This document shows, piece after piece, positions 10,893 through 20,912 of a stretch of DNA of 64,000 bases. Position numbers and translations under genes: made by a program. Each line of letters begins with the position of its first letter. Within the stretch, counting starts at the first letter, position 1. A model generated the notes under the pieces. It saw only the letters and a list, made by a program, of their open reading frames with translations, was not told the DNA's origin and did no database searches. Location: positions 124,001-188,000 of the forward strand of contig NBIV01000077.1 in the NCBI GenBank assembly GCA_003194525.1, given 5' to 3'. Source of the DNA: Gracilariopsis chorda. Taxonomy: Eukaryota; Rhodophyta; Florideophyceae; Gracilariales; Gracilariaceae.

Positions 10893-11262
10893 ATCATACA
10901 GCTTATTGGCTGCTGCTGCATGCTGCTGGATGTTGACTGCCGCAGCTGCCAAGTGGCTGGCACTGCAGCAGTCCCAGCCACACCGCTGAAAAATGGCTCG
11001 AACTGCAGTTATTTTGGCGGTGCCAGCCAATTACAATCTACTGTACTCTACATACACAACTGTAGTGCCAGCCAATCACCAACGCATGAGCGCTCAACTG
11101 CAACTCTATTCCATATTCACTCTCGGCGCCGCATTCCTCATTGGTTTGCAGACCGTTTTCGAGCGATAGCGAGCAGAAACGGCCTGCAAATTCCCCAAAG
11201 CCACCCCTATTCAGCGGCGTGCAGCGCCGCCCGCGGCCGAAGGCCGCTTCTACTTGTTATTG

Positions 11263-12648
11263 CATGTAGAGACCTTGCATTTCTACGAGGGAAAGACGTT
11301 CTCTGTGTCCAAGTGCCTCTCCATGGCCATCTTAGAACGAATGGACCGACCCTGTTTTCTATATTCATTCCGCTTACAAGGGGGCAGAAACATTTCTATT
11401 GTCGAGGGACGTAGAGACTGTAGGGAGGGACATGGCCGGTAAGTATTTGCCCAGATACAGTATGCGTTCTAGCGTAGAGTTGCCCGGCAACGGCTCTGGC
11501 ACATCGGCAATCAGTTCAGCATTTGTCAGGCGGGCACGAAATCCTTACTTTTACTCCAAGAAGTCAATGCCTCTCCCTAAGTGCTGCTCAATAGGAAACT
11601 CTAGGGTTTTCTATGCCAGAACGTTAGCGCTTCGTTTCTAAGCAACACACAGTATCCTAGCACTCAAGGCAATCTTGCAGCGAACATTTGATGTATTCCT
11701 TACGGATTAAGACTACGGAAAGAGTTACATGTGGTGCAGTGAGCACCCGAAAAATGGAATGATAGCTTTCTATCTTACATTGTTGTATCGTAGCCTTCTT
11801 GCAAATGTACGTTATCGGAGAAAGCCTCAGTCAAGCTCACTGGCCGTCTTTTTTGGATCCTTTACAATCGTTCACGAGCATGTTCCTCTCGAGAACTCAC
11901 TACACGGGATTGTCCCTATCTATGTTATGATGAGAGACTCTCAAGTGAAGAAGAGATATATGGGAAGCTATGTTTGTGACTGACTTTATTTCAGAAGTGG
12001 TGAATAACATGTACTGTGAAGCACGCAGCCGAGCGAAGGTCATAAAACGAAAGATTGGGGCTTGTTGTTTGTTCTTCTTAATGAGATATAGGTTTTTGGA
12101 ACTGAATGATCCCAGGAAAGGGAATCGCTCAACCAAATCTTCGATCCTGTTTAGAACATAACTCTTTTTTCTACCAATGACCATGGGCAGGTTCGGATAG
12201 GTAAATCAGATGGAAGTCACGAGGTTTAGGGAATGAGTCCATCGAGGAGACAGGTGATGTGAAAGTAAAAGCTAGAGAATGTCTATCAGTTGATAACCAA
12301 CTGCACGTCTACTATATCAATATAGATATTGGTTATGACCGGGATACACATGCTCCGAAAGGACGAATCACTCCACACTTATCTTTATGCTTGTTTTGGT
12401 ATTACAACAATATATGTTATCAAACATACAATAAACCCAAAACCTTACATATTACAAATAGTCTTAAACATGCTATAAACGGAAGCACATATTTTTGTGT
12501 ACTTGGGCATCACGGGTTAAGGAGATTAAGAAATGTGACAAGCTTCAATGTGAATAGTTTGCGTACGCGTTCTTCAGCAGTATTATTACGCGCAAGGTTC
12601 TTGGTCCACAATAAACTGAGCCAGCTTGTGCAGAAGCTGTAGATAATC
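11263..12648. other. no recognisable gene
   Basis: Frames of up to 127 codons occur (12259-12642) but have AT-driven composition and no motif that I recognise. Confidence 0.5.
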
Positions 12649-14044
12649 TTAGGTGACTTGTAAAGTAGGCATGACGTCCTTGTCTCCAACAAGAACAATC
12701 AGGAGGTTTCCCAGTAAATCCGCATTCTTCTCCTGCGAAAACTGTAGCTCATGGCCATTATCTTGTTCAGCATCTATCGCGATGTGCTTAGCGCCCCGCA
12801 CAATAGTTTCTCGAACTTGCACAATAGCTTCAGCCTGCTGTCTCTTGAGCATGGCCTGGGCAATCTCTGGGGCATAAAAAAACTCGTTGATGCAGAAGGC
12901 AAGCATTTTCACACCCGCAAGTGGGCATTTTGCTTGTATTTCATCGCGCAGTCGATCCGAAACGACGAAGGTCTCGCTCCGTAAGCTGGGGATGCTTTCG
13001 TCATTCGTGCATACCAGAGGCGTATTTGTGGCTAACTATTTCGCCACATGAAGTAATCATTAGTCATTTCTTTTCCAAAATGTGTAGCCCAAAGCCTTCA
13101 ACAATGGTCAAGTCAGAGACATCATTCTGTTGGAGATGAAGCGGGAGCGTGACGCGCTTTGTTTGTAAACTTGCGTAGAGCATGGGTGTATGCGCTGTCA
13201 TTATGTGAGCAAAACAGCAGTTGGGATCCTGATTGGGAATCTGTCCAGATCATCTTCTCTGAAGCCATAGGCACGCACGAATGCCGCGCAAAATTGCACA
13301 GCATGTCTTACAAGTCTTTGGAGGATTCTCGGTCACGTACGAAAGGCGACGCTCTAGTGAAATCGGCATATCTCGAGCAGCACAATTGGTTCGAAGGCAT
13401 TCGTTGAACATCTCGCGCAGCTTGTCAACCTGACATTCTCTCACGTCCTCGCGCCGCCTCCGCATGTCTTTCTGATTGCATCCTCGTCATATTTTTGCCC
13501 TGACAGCGAACGTCAGAGGAATAATTATCCATAAATAGGATGATTACTGCTAATTGTCAAGGTAGTCAGTGACAAATACGCCCTGTTTGCGTATGCATGC
13601 ATACGCAATATGAGAGACGACTCGCTTCAACACTACTGGAGCTTGATCACGGACAAATCTATGAGGATTCCAAACATCAATGGCAGCTTTTCTCGAATCT
13701 TCGATGAAATAAGTTACAATCTCGGAGATTATATCAAAATTTCCGCAAGCATCGAGCACTTCGACGTTGGTCGTATCGAAGGTAATGAGACCTGTGTCAA
13801 CCCGACGCCTTTCCATGCCAATAGTAGTACGAAAGTAACAACCGGGTTCTGTGATGGTTCCGTGATACTTGCCAAAGAAAAGCTGAACAAGCTTTTGCTT
13901 CTCGGGCATAACAAAGTACGAGAGACAGGGTAAGATCCAATCCAAAGGAGTAGACATACACATAAAATTATCGGGTTTGAAATTGGCAGCACTGTCCATG
14001 CTAATGCCTTCAATTTCTGCCAAGGGCATAGGAGGGGGTCCCAT
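12649..14044 (-). pseudogene. SPFH/Band-7 (stomatin/HIR-like) protein, split gene
   Basis: SPFH proteins form oligomeric scaffolds on membranes. The N-terminal part (14044 down to 13550) contains LFFGKYHGTITEPGCYFRT, typical of the start of an SPFH domain, then a beta-rich stretch and RDQAPVVLKRVVSHIAY. The C-terminal part (about 13040 down to 12649) holds the hallmark YAPEIAQAMLKRQQAEAIV, and ends DLLGNLLIVLVGDKDVMPT. Both belong to the same protein in the right order, but they are in different frames, and about 500 bp between them (13060-13550) is not readable as SPFH; there are stops in it. Either an intron or insertion lies there or the gene is dead. The start at 14044 fits family length. 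I lean to pseudogene, since splice signals are not obvious. Confidence 0.6.
13587..13608. repeat. 22-bp perfect palindrome
   Basis: TTGCGTATGCA followed directly by its reverse complement. It lies inside the readable end of the N-terminal SPFH segment, just before that frame loses its resemblance to the family, so it may mark a rearrangement point. Confidence 0.7.
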
Positions 14045-15432
14045 GCTTCGATAAAGGACGAAAACATAGTGGACATGGGCTTTAGCAATGGAGAAGAGTA
14101 AGCTCGAGTGGTTTGAAGGAGAGAAACGCTATAGAAGTATTGAGAGTAGCGTTTTTAGCGAGTATTAGCGATGTAACAACGGGCTGCGGTTGAACGAGGG
14201 CAAATAGCAATGAAGAAGAGAATTGGTGCCTGGCTTTGTCCGCTTAAAGCCAGCAGAGGGTGAACCGGTTGGGAGTATCGTATCAGAGTGTGGCGTATTT
14301 GTTTATAAGGTCAACACCTGGAAACGGAGTATTCTGCAGAGGAGGTAATGCGAAATTAGGTGAAGCGTATCTTGCTGATTGGAAAATCAACAAGTTTCAC
14401 TACCATGATGCATGCAGATGGGACAACAATCCTAGATGATGTTAGTAAGGGTTACCGTTTGCAACGCAAAAGTTGCACCGAATAGTCGCCTGGCAACAGA
14501 ATACTATGTTGACCCGTTTCGCCTCATTCGGTTCGACTAGTCAAGACGCAAATGCAGCTGCGACGTAAAATTACCATTAGTAATGCATCCGTAATACTTC
14601 TTCTCGACACTATATTGCTCCTGTCTTGCTCCAAGGTACAAACATCTACGATTCAAATCGCGAGATTCAGAAATGCCGGAATCGAAGATCTGTGCTTATA
14701 GGAGCAGAAAACGGAGCTGAGCAGTTAACTTAAAGGTTTATCTTGGGATTTGCAAGTGAATGCCTCGCTTTTTCTGTTTCGAAGCTGGTAATTGCTCAGT
14801 CACAACCTATTTCAGTGATAGTGCGGAGATCTGGTTTGCCCACTAGGATTGTTACCCACGATGTATCAGCTCTATACTTGCCAAAGAATCCCGAGTTGAC
14901 GGGCTGACATGAATCTCTGCCATACAATACAGACGCCTACCTTCCTAGACAGGAAAGTAATGAAGTTCAGCAGTGTAGTATTTGGCCCTTAGTCTCTCGT
15001 GAGGTATCAAGAGCGTTTTCTGTTCACAGGACAGTGAGAAGAAACCTATGGGTTCCCGAGCAGAAAAAATTAAGAGGTAAACCACGTGGTGCGATATCCG
15101 TTGGTATCTCAAGCGCGGGAACCAGTGCTAGCTTTCGTGAGAGAAGAGAAAGAATCCGTCAATTGTAACAAAAGATGGGGACATCAAATTTTGACGGAAG
15201 CTCGTCGGAATTCTCAGACCAGCTTTTCTTTAATAAACGTAGTCTTAGCCTTAATCGCTAACGCTTACACAATATCCTTAGCCACGCATAGCAATATTGT
15301 CGCATCAAGGATAACACCTGGCAGTGTCGTAGAAAAAACTTGCTTTCCTGCAAAAAGAGAAGTATTTCTGAGTTCTTTCCTTATATCATTAGACTTTAAG
15401 GGCTTATAACAGGGAAGAAGAAGAACAATGCC
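14045..15432. other. no recognisable gene
   Basis: Upstream flank of the SPFH gene and downstream flank of the metallo-beta-lactamase gene. A 107-codon plus frame at 15086-15409 has no recognisable feature. Confidence 0.5.
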
Positions 15433-16581
15433 TCAGGTTTCAAGCGTGATGTAGTTCACAGCCGCAAAGCAATGACCCCTTGTCATGATGTCAAGACCGC
15501 CAAGCCGACAACCCCACTTCCGAGCCATGATCTTGAAGCAGAACTCAGACTGAACTTTTCTCAACACATCGAACGAGAACCAGACATTTCCAAACTCATT
15601 CGCCCTCGGATTAAGGGCCTTGTTGAAACCCGCCCGGCCAAGACCTTCTGGAGTAAGAGAATTGATGGATGCCTGAGCAGCTTGCAAAAGATCCTCCGTG
15701 TACATAAGATTTTCTTGCACATCGACCTTGCTTCCTATGCGAATGTGTCCAGATACCAACATGCCAAAGTCAAGGTGCAACAGTGCCTTTTGAACTTCGA
15801 TGTAGCGACGGATGTTTTCTGTCATAGCCAAATCAAACGGGGGAACGTATCCCGGAAATACTGTATCGATATACATCACAATTCCTGGTTCTGAGTTATT
15901 CGGAGGGATGTAGAGAAGCATGTCCGCGAGAGTGTGGCCGCCAACGATCTTCATTTCAATGCGAAGGGAATCGGACACCTTCAACACCGCACCTCGCCTT
16001 CCAACGATAATGTTGGGAAGAGGAGCTCGATTCGAGTCAGACTCACGGATTAGCTTGAACGTTTCCCATGTTCCCCAAATATGTACGAGCGTCTTCGGAA
16101 AGCTATCTTTTATGAAGTTGTACACCAATGTTGCTGCTCCGATATGATCGTAGTGTTCATGCGAGTATACCATATCCACTCGATCAGGAATTGTTCCGTT
16201 TAGAACCATGTTTATCGCACTGATAACACTTGAGCTGTTCGAGAGTCCATTTGGAACGTCAAGGAAGTCGATAAGCACTAGATGGCGGTCCTTCAAGATA
16301 ATTAGAGAACTATACGTAGACGGGACTCGATAAAACCAGACCGATCTTCGGATTTGCTTCAGGTCAAAGAACAGTGGTTGCATAGGGAAAGTAATCGTGG
16401 AATTGGCTGGCAACGGGAGGGTCGGGCACTCTCGACTACTGTCGGAATTTAGAATGCAGTCAAGAACTTCTAGACACTTGGCTTCTGAACGAGTATCGCC
16501 TGCCTGCGTAAGCTGTGCGGAAAGGGTTGTAAAAGAGAGAGAAAGACATATCAGTAGAAGAGGTGTTTTGATTGCGAACAT
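15433..16581 (-). CDS. secreted metallo-beta-lactamase-fold hydrolase, 382 aa
   Basis: Residues 1-22 form a signal peptide (hydrophobic LLLICLSLSFTTLSA), so the protein enters the secretory route. The family's first metal-binding motif is intact as HEHYDH at residues 141-146; further expected ligands are His216 (GGHTLAD), Asp239 (YIDTVF) and His279 (SGHI). All metal ligands of a two-zinc hydrolase are therefore present. Residues 80-110 carry the usual strand with an Asp (LVLIDF). The C-terminal 80 residues are outside the core fold. The family hydrolyses lactams, lactones, thioesters and other esters; the substrate cannot be told from sequence. The gene is uninterrupted, and the ATG at 16581 is chosen because it precedes the signal peptide directly. 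Confidence 0.88.
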   Translation of the reverse strand: MFAIKTPLLLICLSLSFTTLSAQLTQAGDTRSEAKCLEVLDCILNSDSSRECPTLPLPANSTITFPMQPLFFDLKQIRRSVWFYRVPSTYSSLIILKDRHLVLIDFLDVPNGLSNSSSVISAINMVLNGTIPDRVDMVYSHEHYDHIGAATLVYNFIKDSFPKTLVHIWGTWETFKLIRESDSNRAPLPNIIVGRRGAVLKVSDSLRIEMKIVGGHTLADMLLYIPPNNSEPGIVMYIDTVFPGYVPPFDLAMTENIRRYIEVQKALLHLDFGMLVSGHIRIGSKVDVQENLMYTEDLLQAAQASINSLTPEGLGRAGFNKALNPRANEFGNVWFSFDVLRKVQSEFCFKIMARKWGCRLGGLDIMTRGHCFAAVNYITLET

Positions 16582-18167
16582 CGTTGTGGTTCAAGAGCAG
16601 AGTTGTTTGAGTGTTCTTACCGGAAGGATGTGGATGTGTTCAGAGCCCATCACGAAATCGGCGCTCTTATACACCGCTCACATTGTGAACAGATTCGGCT
16701 CAAGAAGTCCAAGTTTTGTTTCCCTCGAGAGTTTCTACTATCCAAGGCCTTCTTCAGCGCCTATCGCAGTATCGCCATTTGAGGATTGTGATGCTTTAGG
16801 TTTTCCGAGAAACGATGCTGCTTGACAAAAAAATGTGTCATGTCCGAAGTCGATACTACACGTACGCGGAATATCAAGGGTAGATAATTGGTACAGCTGT
16901 ACACCTGTATACGTGGGAACAATAATCAAAACGTTTGCCCTCTGCAAAGACTCCTTCCGTACCACATCCTTTTTGTGATGACTATCTACAAAAGCGTCAG
17001 GCCAGACACTGATGCGAGCTTGCCCAGCGAGATGTGTAGAGCCTCCACACTTTTCATTTCACCGCTCACTCAACCGTTATTTACACTGCGTGAACTGAGG
17101 TAGGTTCCCGCGTATGTAAGTGTGTTTATATGAGCTCGTGTCTATAATTCCATGGGGATTAGATTGAAAGAGCCTCTTTCTCTAGAGATTAGTTCCCGCG
17201 TATGCTCCCTTGTGATCAGTTTGACTCATGAGGTAGGACAGCAGGACAATTAGTTGTTCTATGTACAAAGAACTAAGAGATGTGAGTGCCACGGATGAAA
17301 TCATCAGGCTTGTGAGTCGATGACTTTCTTCACGGAACCGAGAGCCCCGGAAAGCTATGGATGACTCAGCCATGGAATCAAAAATCCCTGGGAGAACTCC
17401 ATAGTTTTATTGCAACATCTGCTGCATCACGAAAGCAGAGGTGTCACAGTATGTTCTAAGTTTTTCACCGGTCATGTGCTATTTGTGTATCTGATAGCAT
17501 TGTAACCCTTTACCTCTTGACATCAACCAACAACACTTCATGTTGTGGTGCTCGTGAAAGAAACGCAGGTTTCTAACTTGTCCGCAGCGACTGTGAGCTG
17601 ACCTATACACATATAGACCGACGAAAAAGTCGACTCCGGTCTTCTGCGAGACCTTGTAAGGGGAAAGCGAGCTCATCCAACGAAGCCGTGTATAGATTTA
17701 ACTAAATAATCTCCACTCTGATAAAGGTCAATATATAGGAAGACGCACTTCAGGGGAAATGTTTTTAGAATAACTCTTCAATGGTCCTTGCTCAAGCAAC
17801 GCGACATTGTTATTCTATCAGAATATCCCACATTAGCATAATGATCAAATACAAGTTTATGGAAAAAATGCAACTGTTGACATTGTAGACAACGATCTGG
17901 AAAGGGACGTTTACGAAACAGATATTGATTTGAAACATGGCCCAGCTACCACTGCCTCCGCCAAGCAAAATGCACCCTTCTCATTACATGACATGTACCG
18001 AGAAAGAGCCGTGTGGTCCGTATGCACTGATCTTCAACCCCTTATCATCAAGTGTTTGGGCTACGTAGACATGCATGTGGGTATGGGTTCACTACATAAA
18101 GTGTAGTCCACACACTTTTTTACCTATCATTGGACAGCCGAGCTAGCAGAAGAAGCATATCTGAAAC
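16582..18167. other. no recognisable gene
   Basis: Upstream region of the metallo-beta-lactamase gene. Only short frames without motifs. Several frames here simply mirror the neighbouring gene. Confidence 0.5.
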
Positions 18168-18719
18168 ATGAGTGAAGTAAGAAATAACACACGCCAGTTT
18201 TCGGGCTCACTCCAAAAGATTGAGCATTTCCTGAATCTTAAGTATTCGAAGGACGAATCAGAGGCTGCAGCGATTAGAAGACGACTTAGACTACGTCAGA
18301 TGTGTTTCTCTTCTACTCGATTGAAGAGACGCCTTTCCTTCTTGCGTCTTACGGAAGGGCGCACTCTCGACTTTATGTCATTCAAAACATCGTCGCCACG
18401 CCCTTCTACAGAAAACCCATTACAACGAAGACGAGAAAGCTCATCACTCGACAAGAACAATCAGGTTTTCCCACCAAACGTCCAAGGTACTATAACAAAA
18501 GAACGCGAGAAACAAGAGAAAAGACGAGAGCAAAACCCAGTTCATGGAACAGACAACCTCACAGCCTCAGAAACTCCTGGAATAGATTTGGACACTCCAG
18601 AAACGAAGCAAACACACACTGCAATACATGACCAATCTGACCCCATCTTCCCAACAATCGTTTTTGGAACTGTCAGACGGCAATTAAGAGGTTTGTTCTT
18701 CAGAAGACTTCAAACATGA
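18168..18719 (+). CDS. hypothetical protein, 183 aa, unrecognised
   Basis: A frame of 183 codons rich in Arg, Ser, Thr and Lys, with no signal peptide, membrane segment or known motif. It is predicted to be basic and largely disordered. Just before its stop, a second plus frame opens (from about 18690, containing 18805-19245), of similar Ser/Arg-rich composition, so the two may be exons of one gene or one gene with a frame change. A very short GT...AG gap exists near 18690 but is too short to be a credible intron. This may also be a decayed gene. Confidence 0.3.
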   Translation: MSEVRNNTRQFSGSLQKIEHFLNLKYSKDESEAAAIRRRLRLRQMCFSSTRLKRRLSFLRLTEGRTLDFMSFKTSSPRPSTENPLQRRRESSSLDKNNQVFPPNVQGTITKEREKQEKRREQNPVHGTDNLTASETPGIDLDTPETKQTHTAIHDQSDPIFPTIVFGTVRRQLRGLFFRRLQT

Positions 18720-18804
18720 TTCCAACGGTAATACGAAAAGTACTAACGATGCATTCACTTGTTTCAAAACAGCACGTTGTAATTCTCCGCTTCTGGATTC
18801 TGAT

Positions 18805-19245
18805 TTGGACGATTCTTCATTGAGCAATGTAGAAAGGTTCACAGCTCGTCATAGTCATACCATATCTGAGTACCGGGATGGTGGCCTCGAAGAGCGAACT
18901 TGTCGAAGATCCCTTTCGCTCCCTCCCAGTATAGAAGGAAGGCGGGCAAGCCACAGGGGAGTGCATTCACGTACATTATATCAGAACACGAACGCGTTGA
19001 ACACAAAAGTCTTTAGGACTAGTTTTACGTCCACATGCGTTTCTCAGGAGATGTCGGGTCGCAGAACTGCTGTATCAGAAGGTCTCGTTTCAATTCAGAT
19101 TGCTCTTCAAACTCTTCTACATCGAACCTTCTTTTGGTGCAAAGCATTTCCTTCTCTGCGCTTCAAGATTCACTTTGGCGCCGATGGAACATGTTCACGG
19201 TGTTGGAGATATTTGTTTTGCTGCATTGGAGTAAAGGAAAGGTAG
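18805..19245 (+). CDS. hypothetical frame, possible continuation of the preceding one
   Basis: The frame is open from about 18690 and starts DDSSLSNVERFTARHSH after its first ATG. Ser/Arg-rich, then a Cys/Phe-rich end. No domain recognised. It is offset in frame from 18168-18719. Confidence 0.25.
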   Translation: MDDSSLSNVERFTARHSHTISEYRDGGLEERTCRRSLSLPPSIEGRRASHRGVHSRTLYQNTNALNTKVFRTSFTSTCVSQEMSGRRTAVSEGLVSIQIALQTLLHRTFFWCKAFPSLRFKIHFGADGTCSRCWRYLFCCIGVKER

Positions 19246-20454
19246 TGTGCAATATGATAATGCAATCAACTCGCCAAAACTTTTGGACAGGTCTTCCGAG
19301 CAGATTTTGAGACTGCGATCCAGATGGTGTAAAGCTTATCTACTCTCCCTGAGCGAGAAAGGCGTTTAAAGTATGTGGCATACGTGTTTCACCACTTTGT
19401 ACGATCAAAGATTTCGTCAACGTGGCCTCACCTTCGCCTTCGGACCTCAGGCTTAGGCGGAGAGGTTAACGGGATTGGCAATTGGGTCTGGTTCAAAGAT
19501 TTAGCGTTCTGACCCAAGATGTTCTGCTCGCGTTCAAAGCGCAACGATCACTTAGATATTGCAAAGAAGCGGGGAATGGAAGAACAATTCGGGCGCGTCA
19601 CGAAGTCAAGGTAGCACTGATATGTATATATCTCATTTAAGTCGCAGGCTTCAGTATTTCCCGCTAACGAACGCAGTAACTTAGGCTAAAACGACAAACC
19701 TCGAGACTCGAGGGTAAAGTGGTAAGCGCCACGTGGGTCAGCAGGAAGCGGAGTGATAGTAAACCTTGCAGTAAAGGTTCATAACTCTACTCTCCTCCAC
19801 TTTTGTCATGTCTATTGTGCCGCCGAGCTTTGGATTAGGATAGTTGTCGATCACGTGTTTGGCGCGCTCGTGACTGCGTTTGATGTTTGTTGTAAAAAAC
19901 CGTAAGCGAAGCCGCTGCCATCTGTCAGCTCCGACGACAATTCGCTTGTAAAGAGTTATCAGCGGTGCTGGAGAGATAGAAACGGCATGTCCCGAGAGAC
20001 GCCGGAAGACTTGTGTATTGGCCCATTGGCTTGTTTAGAACGGCCCTCAGAGCCCCATGGGATCAAATGAAACTTTGAATGTGCGCGAATGCATGAAGTT
20101 TCGCTATCTTTTTTCACCGAGAAAGAAATGATATGTCTTTGCTTCGTGATCTCGCGCTGCTCAGTTTCATATGCTATCTTGTACTGTAATGCTGATTGAC
20201 ATTGGAAATAGTTTCTGCAGACGTGGAAGGGTTACGGGTAGCGGTCCGCTAACGCTTTGGTTCTAATTGTCAATGAAACCAGATTAATAGTGTGACGAAG
20301 GAGGCCTGTCTCCACTTTCTTCGCGGGTGCGGCGACGGCGGTCGGGTATGTTCTACATCTAAGTGTTTGCACGTGTCGTTCGTGTGTGCGACTCCGGCAA
20401 ATAGCTCCTTCAGAGAACGATTGCTCGCGGGGCCTCTGTGGGCTCTCGTTTGTG
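19246..20454. other. no recognisable gene
   Basis: No frame with a recognisable motif. A partly palindromic stretch CCTCGAGACTCGAGG lies near 19699. Downstream flank of the LPMO-like gene. Confidence 0.5.
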
Positions 20455-20513
20455 GTCGAGATCACGGGTCTCAGGTCGTCATTTAATTACGACCTGGGAC
20501 CCGTGATCTCGAC
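20455..20513. other. long near-perfect stem-loop (25-bp stem, 9-nt loop)
   Basis: The arm at 20455-20479 (beginning GTCGAGATCACGGG) pairs with 20489-20513 with a single mismatch around the loop CATTTAATT. It is about 400 bp beyond the stop of the LPMO-like gene and not inside any supported gene. It could be a small-RNA precursor, a 3'-end element or the remains of a short inverted-repeat transposon. Confidence 0.8.
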
Positions 20514-20912
20514 AAATTTTGTGCAAACAGCTGATTCATCTACATGGACCGACGTGGGATTGTGCGCTTAGTCCAGAACTGATAGGGGTCGGTTACTCCA
20601 GGAGTAACAACCAGACAAGTTAGTGCAATCTCAAAGGGATGGTTCACGTTGAGGCAATTTGTCCTACGACCTGTATTGAGTGTAAGAGGGAAGCCACTGC
20701 TTAATATTACCATAAACGTTGATAAAGCGCCGTATGAACAAGACTACAGCAACTACAAGAGTATAGCAACTGCAAGACTTGTAGAAAGAGCCGGGAGATG
20801 TCATATCAAATATATATTTATGTACAAGCTCAGAGTCTGAACAATTGTAAAAACGCTGGCGTCAATCTACCCAGGGTATAGAGCTATTGGTCAGAACTAC
20901 AGTTCAGCGCAC

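Larger units (their letters stand above)
10262..11262. repeat. diverged tandem duplication, unit about 490 bp, with CAG tracts
   Basis: Two successive copies share the same order of landmarks: GGGGGT-[AG]-TTGT near 10262 and 10755, GCGTTGCGCC or AGTTGCGCC, a CAG tract (10379 and 10859), a CTGCAGTGCCAGC-type motif, a short piece beginning CGAGCA, and CACGGCCGAAGGCCGTTTCC against CGCGGCCGAAGGCCGCTTC (about 10671 and 11231), followed by ACTTGTTAT. The copies differ by many substitutions and small length changes, so the duplication is old or the unit is a dispersed repeat. The 283-codon frame over the second copy is best explained by the repeat. Confidence 0.7.

Noticed and set aside
10563-11414. 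283-codon plus frame with a Gln run
   Set aside because: It lies over the tandem repeat, and the Gln run is the CAG microsatellite; no motif outside it.
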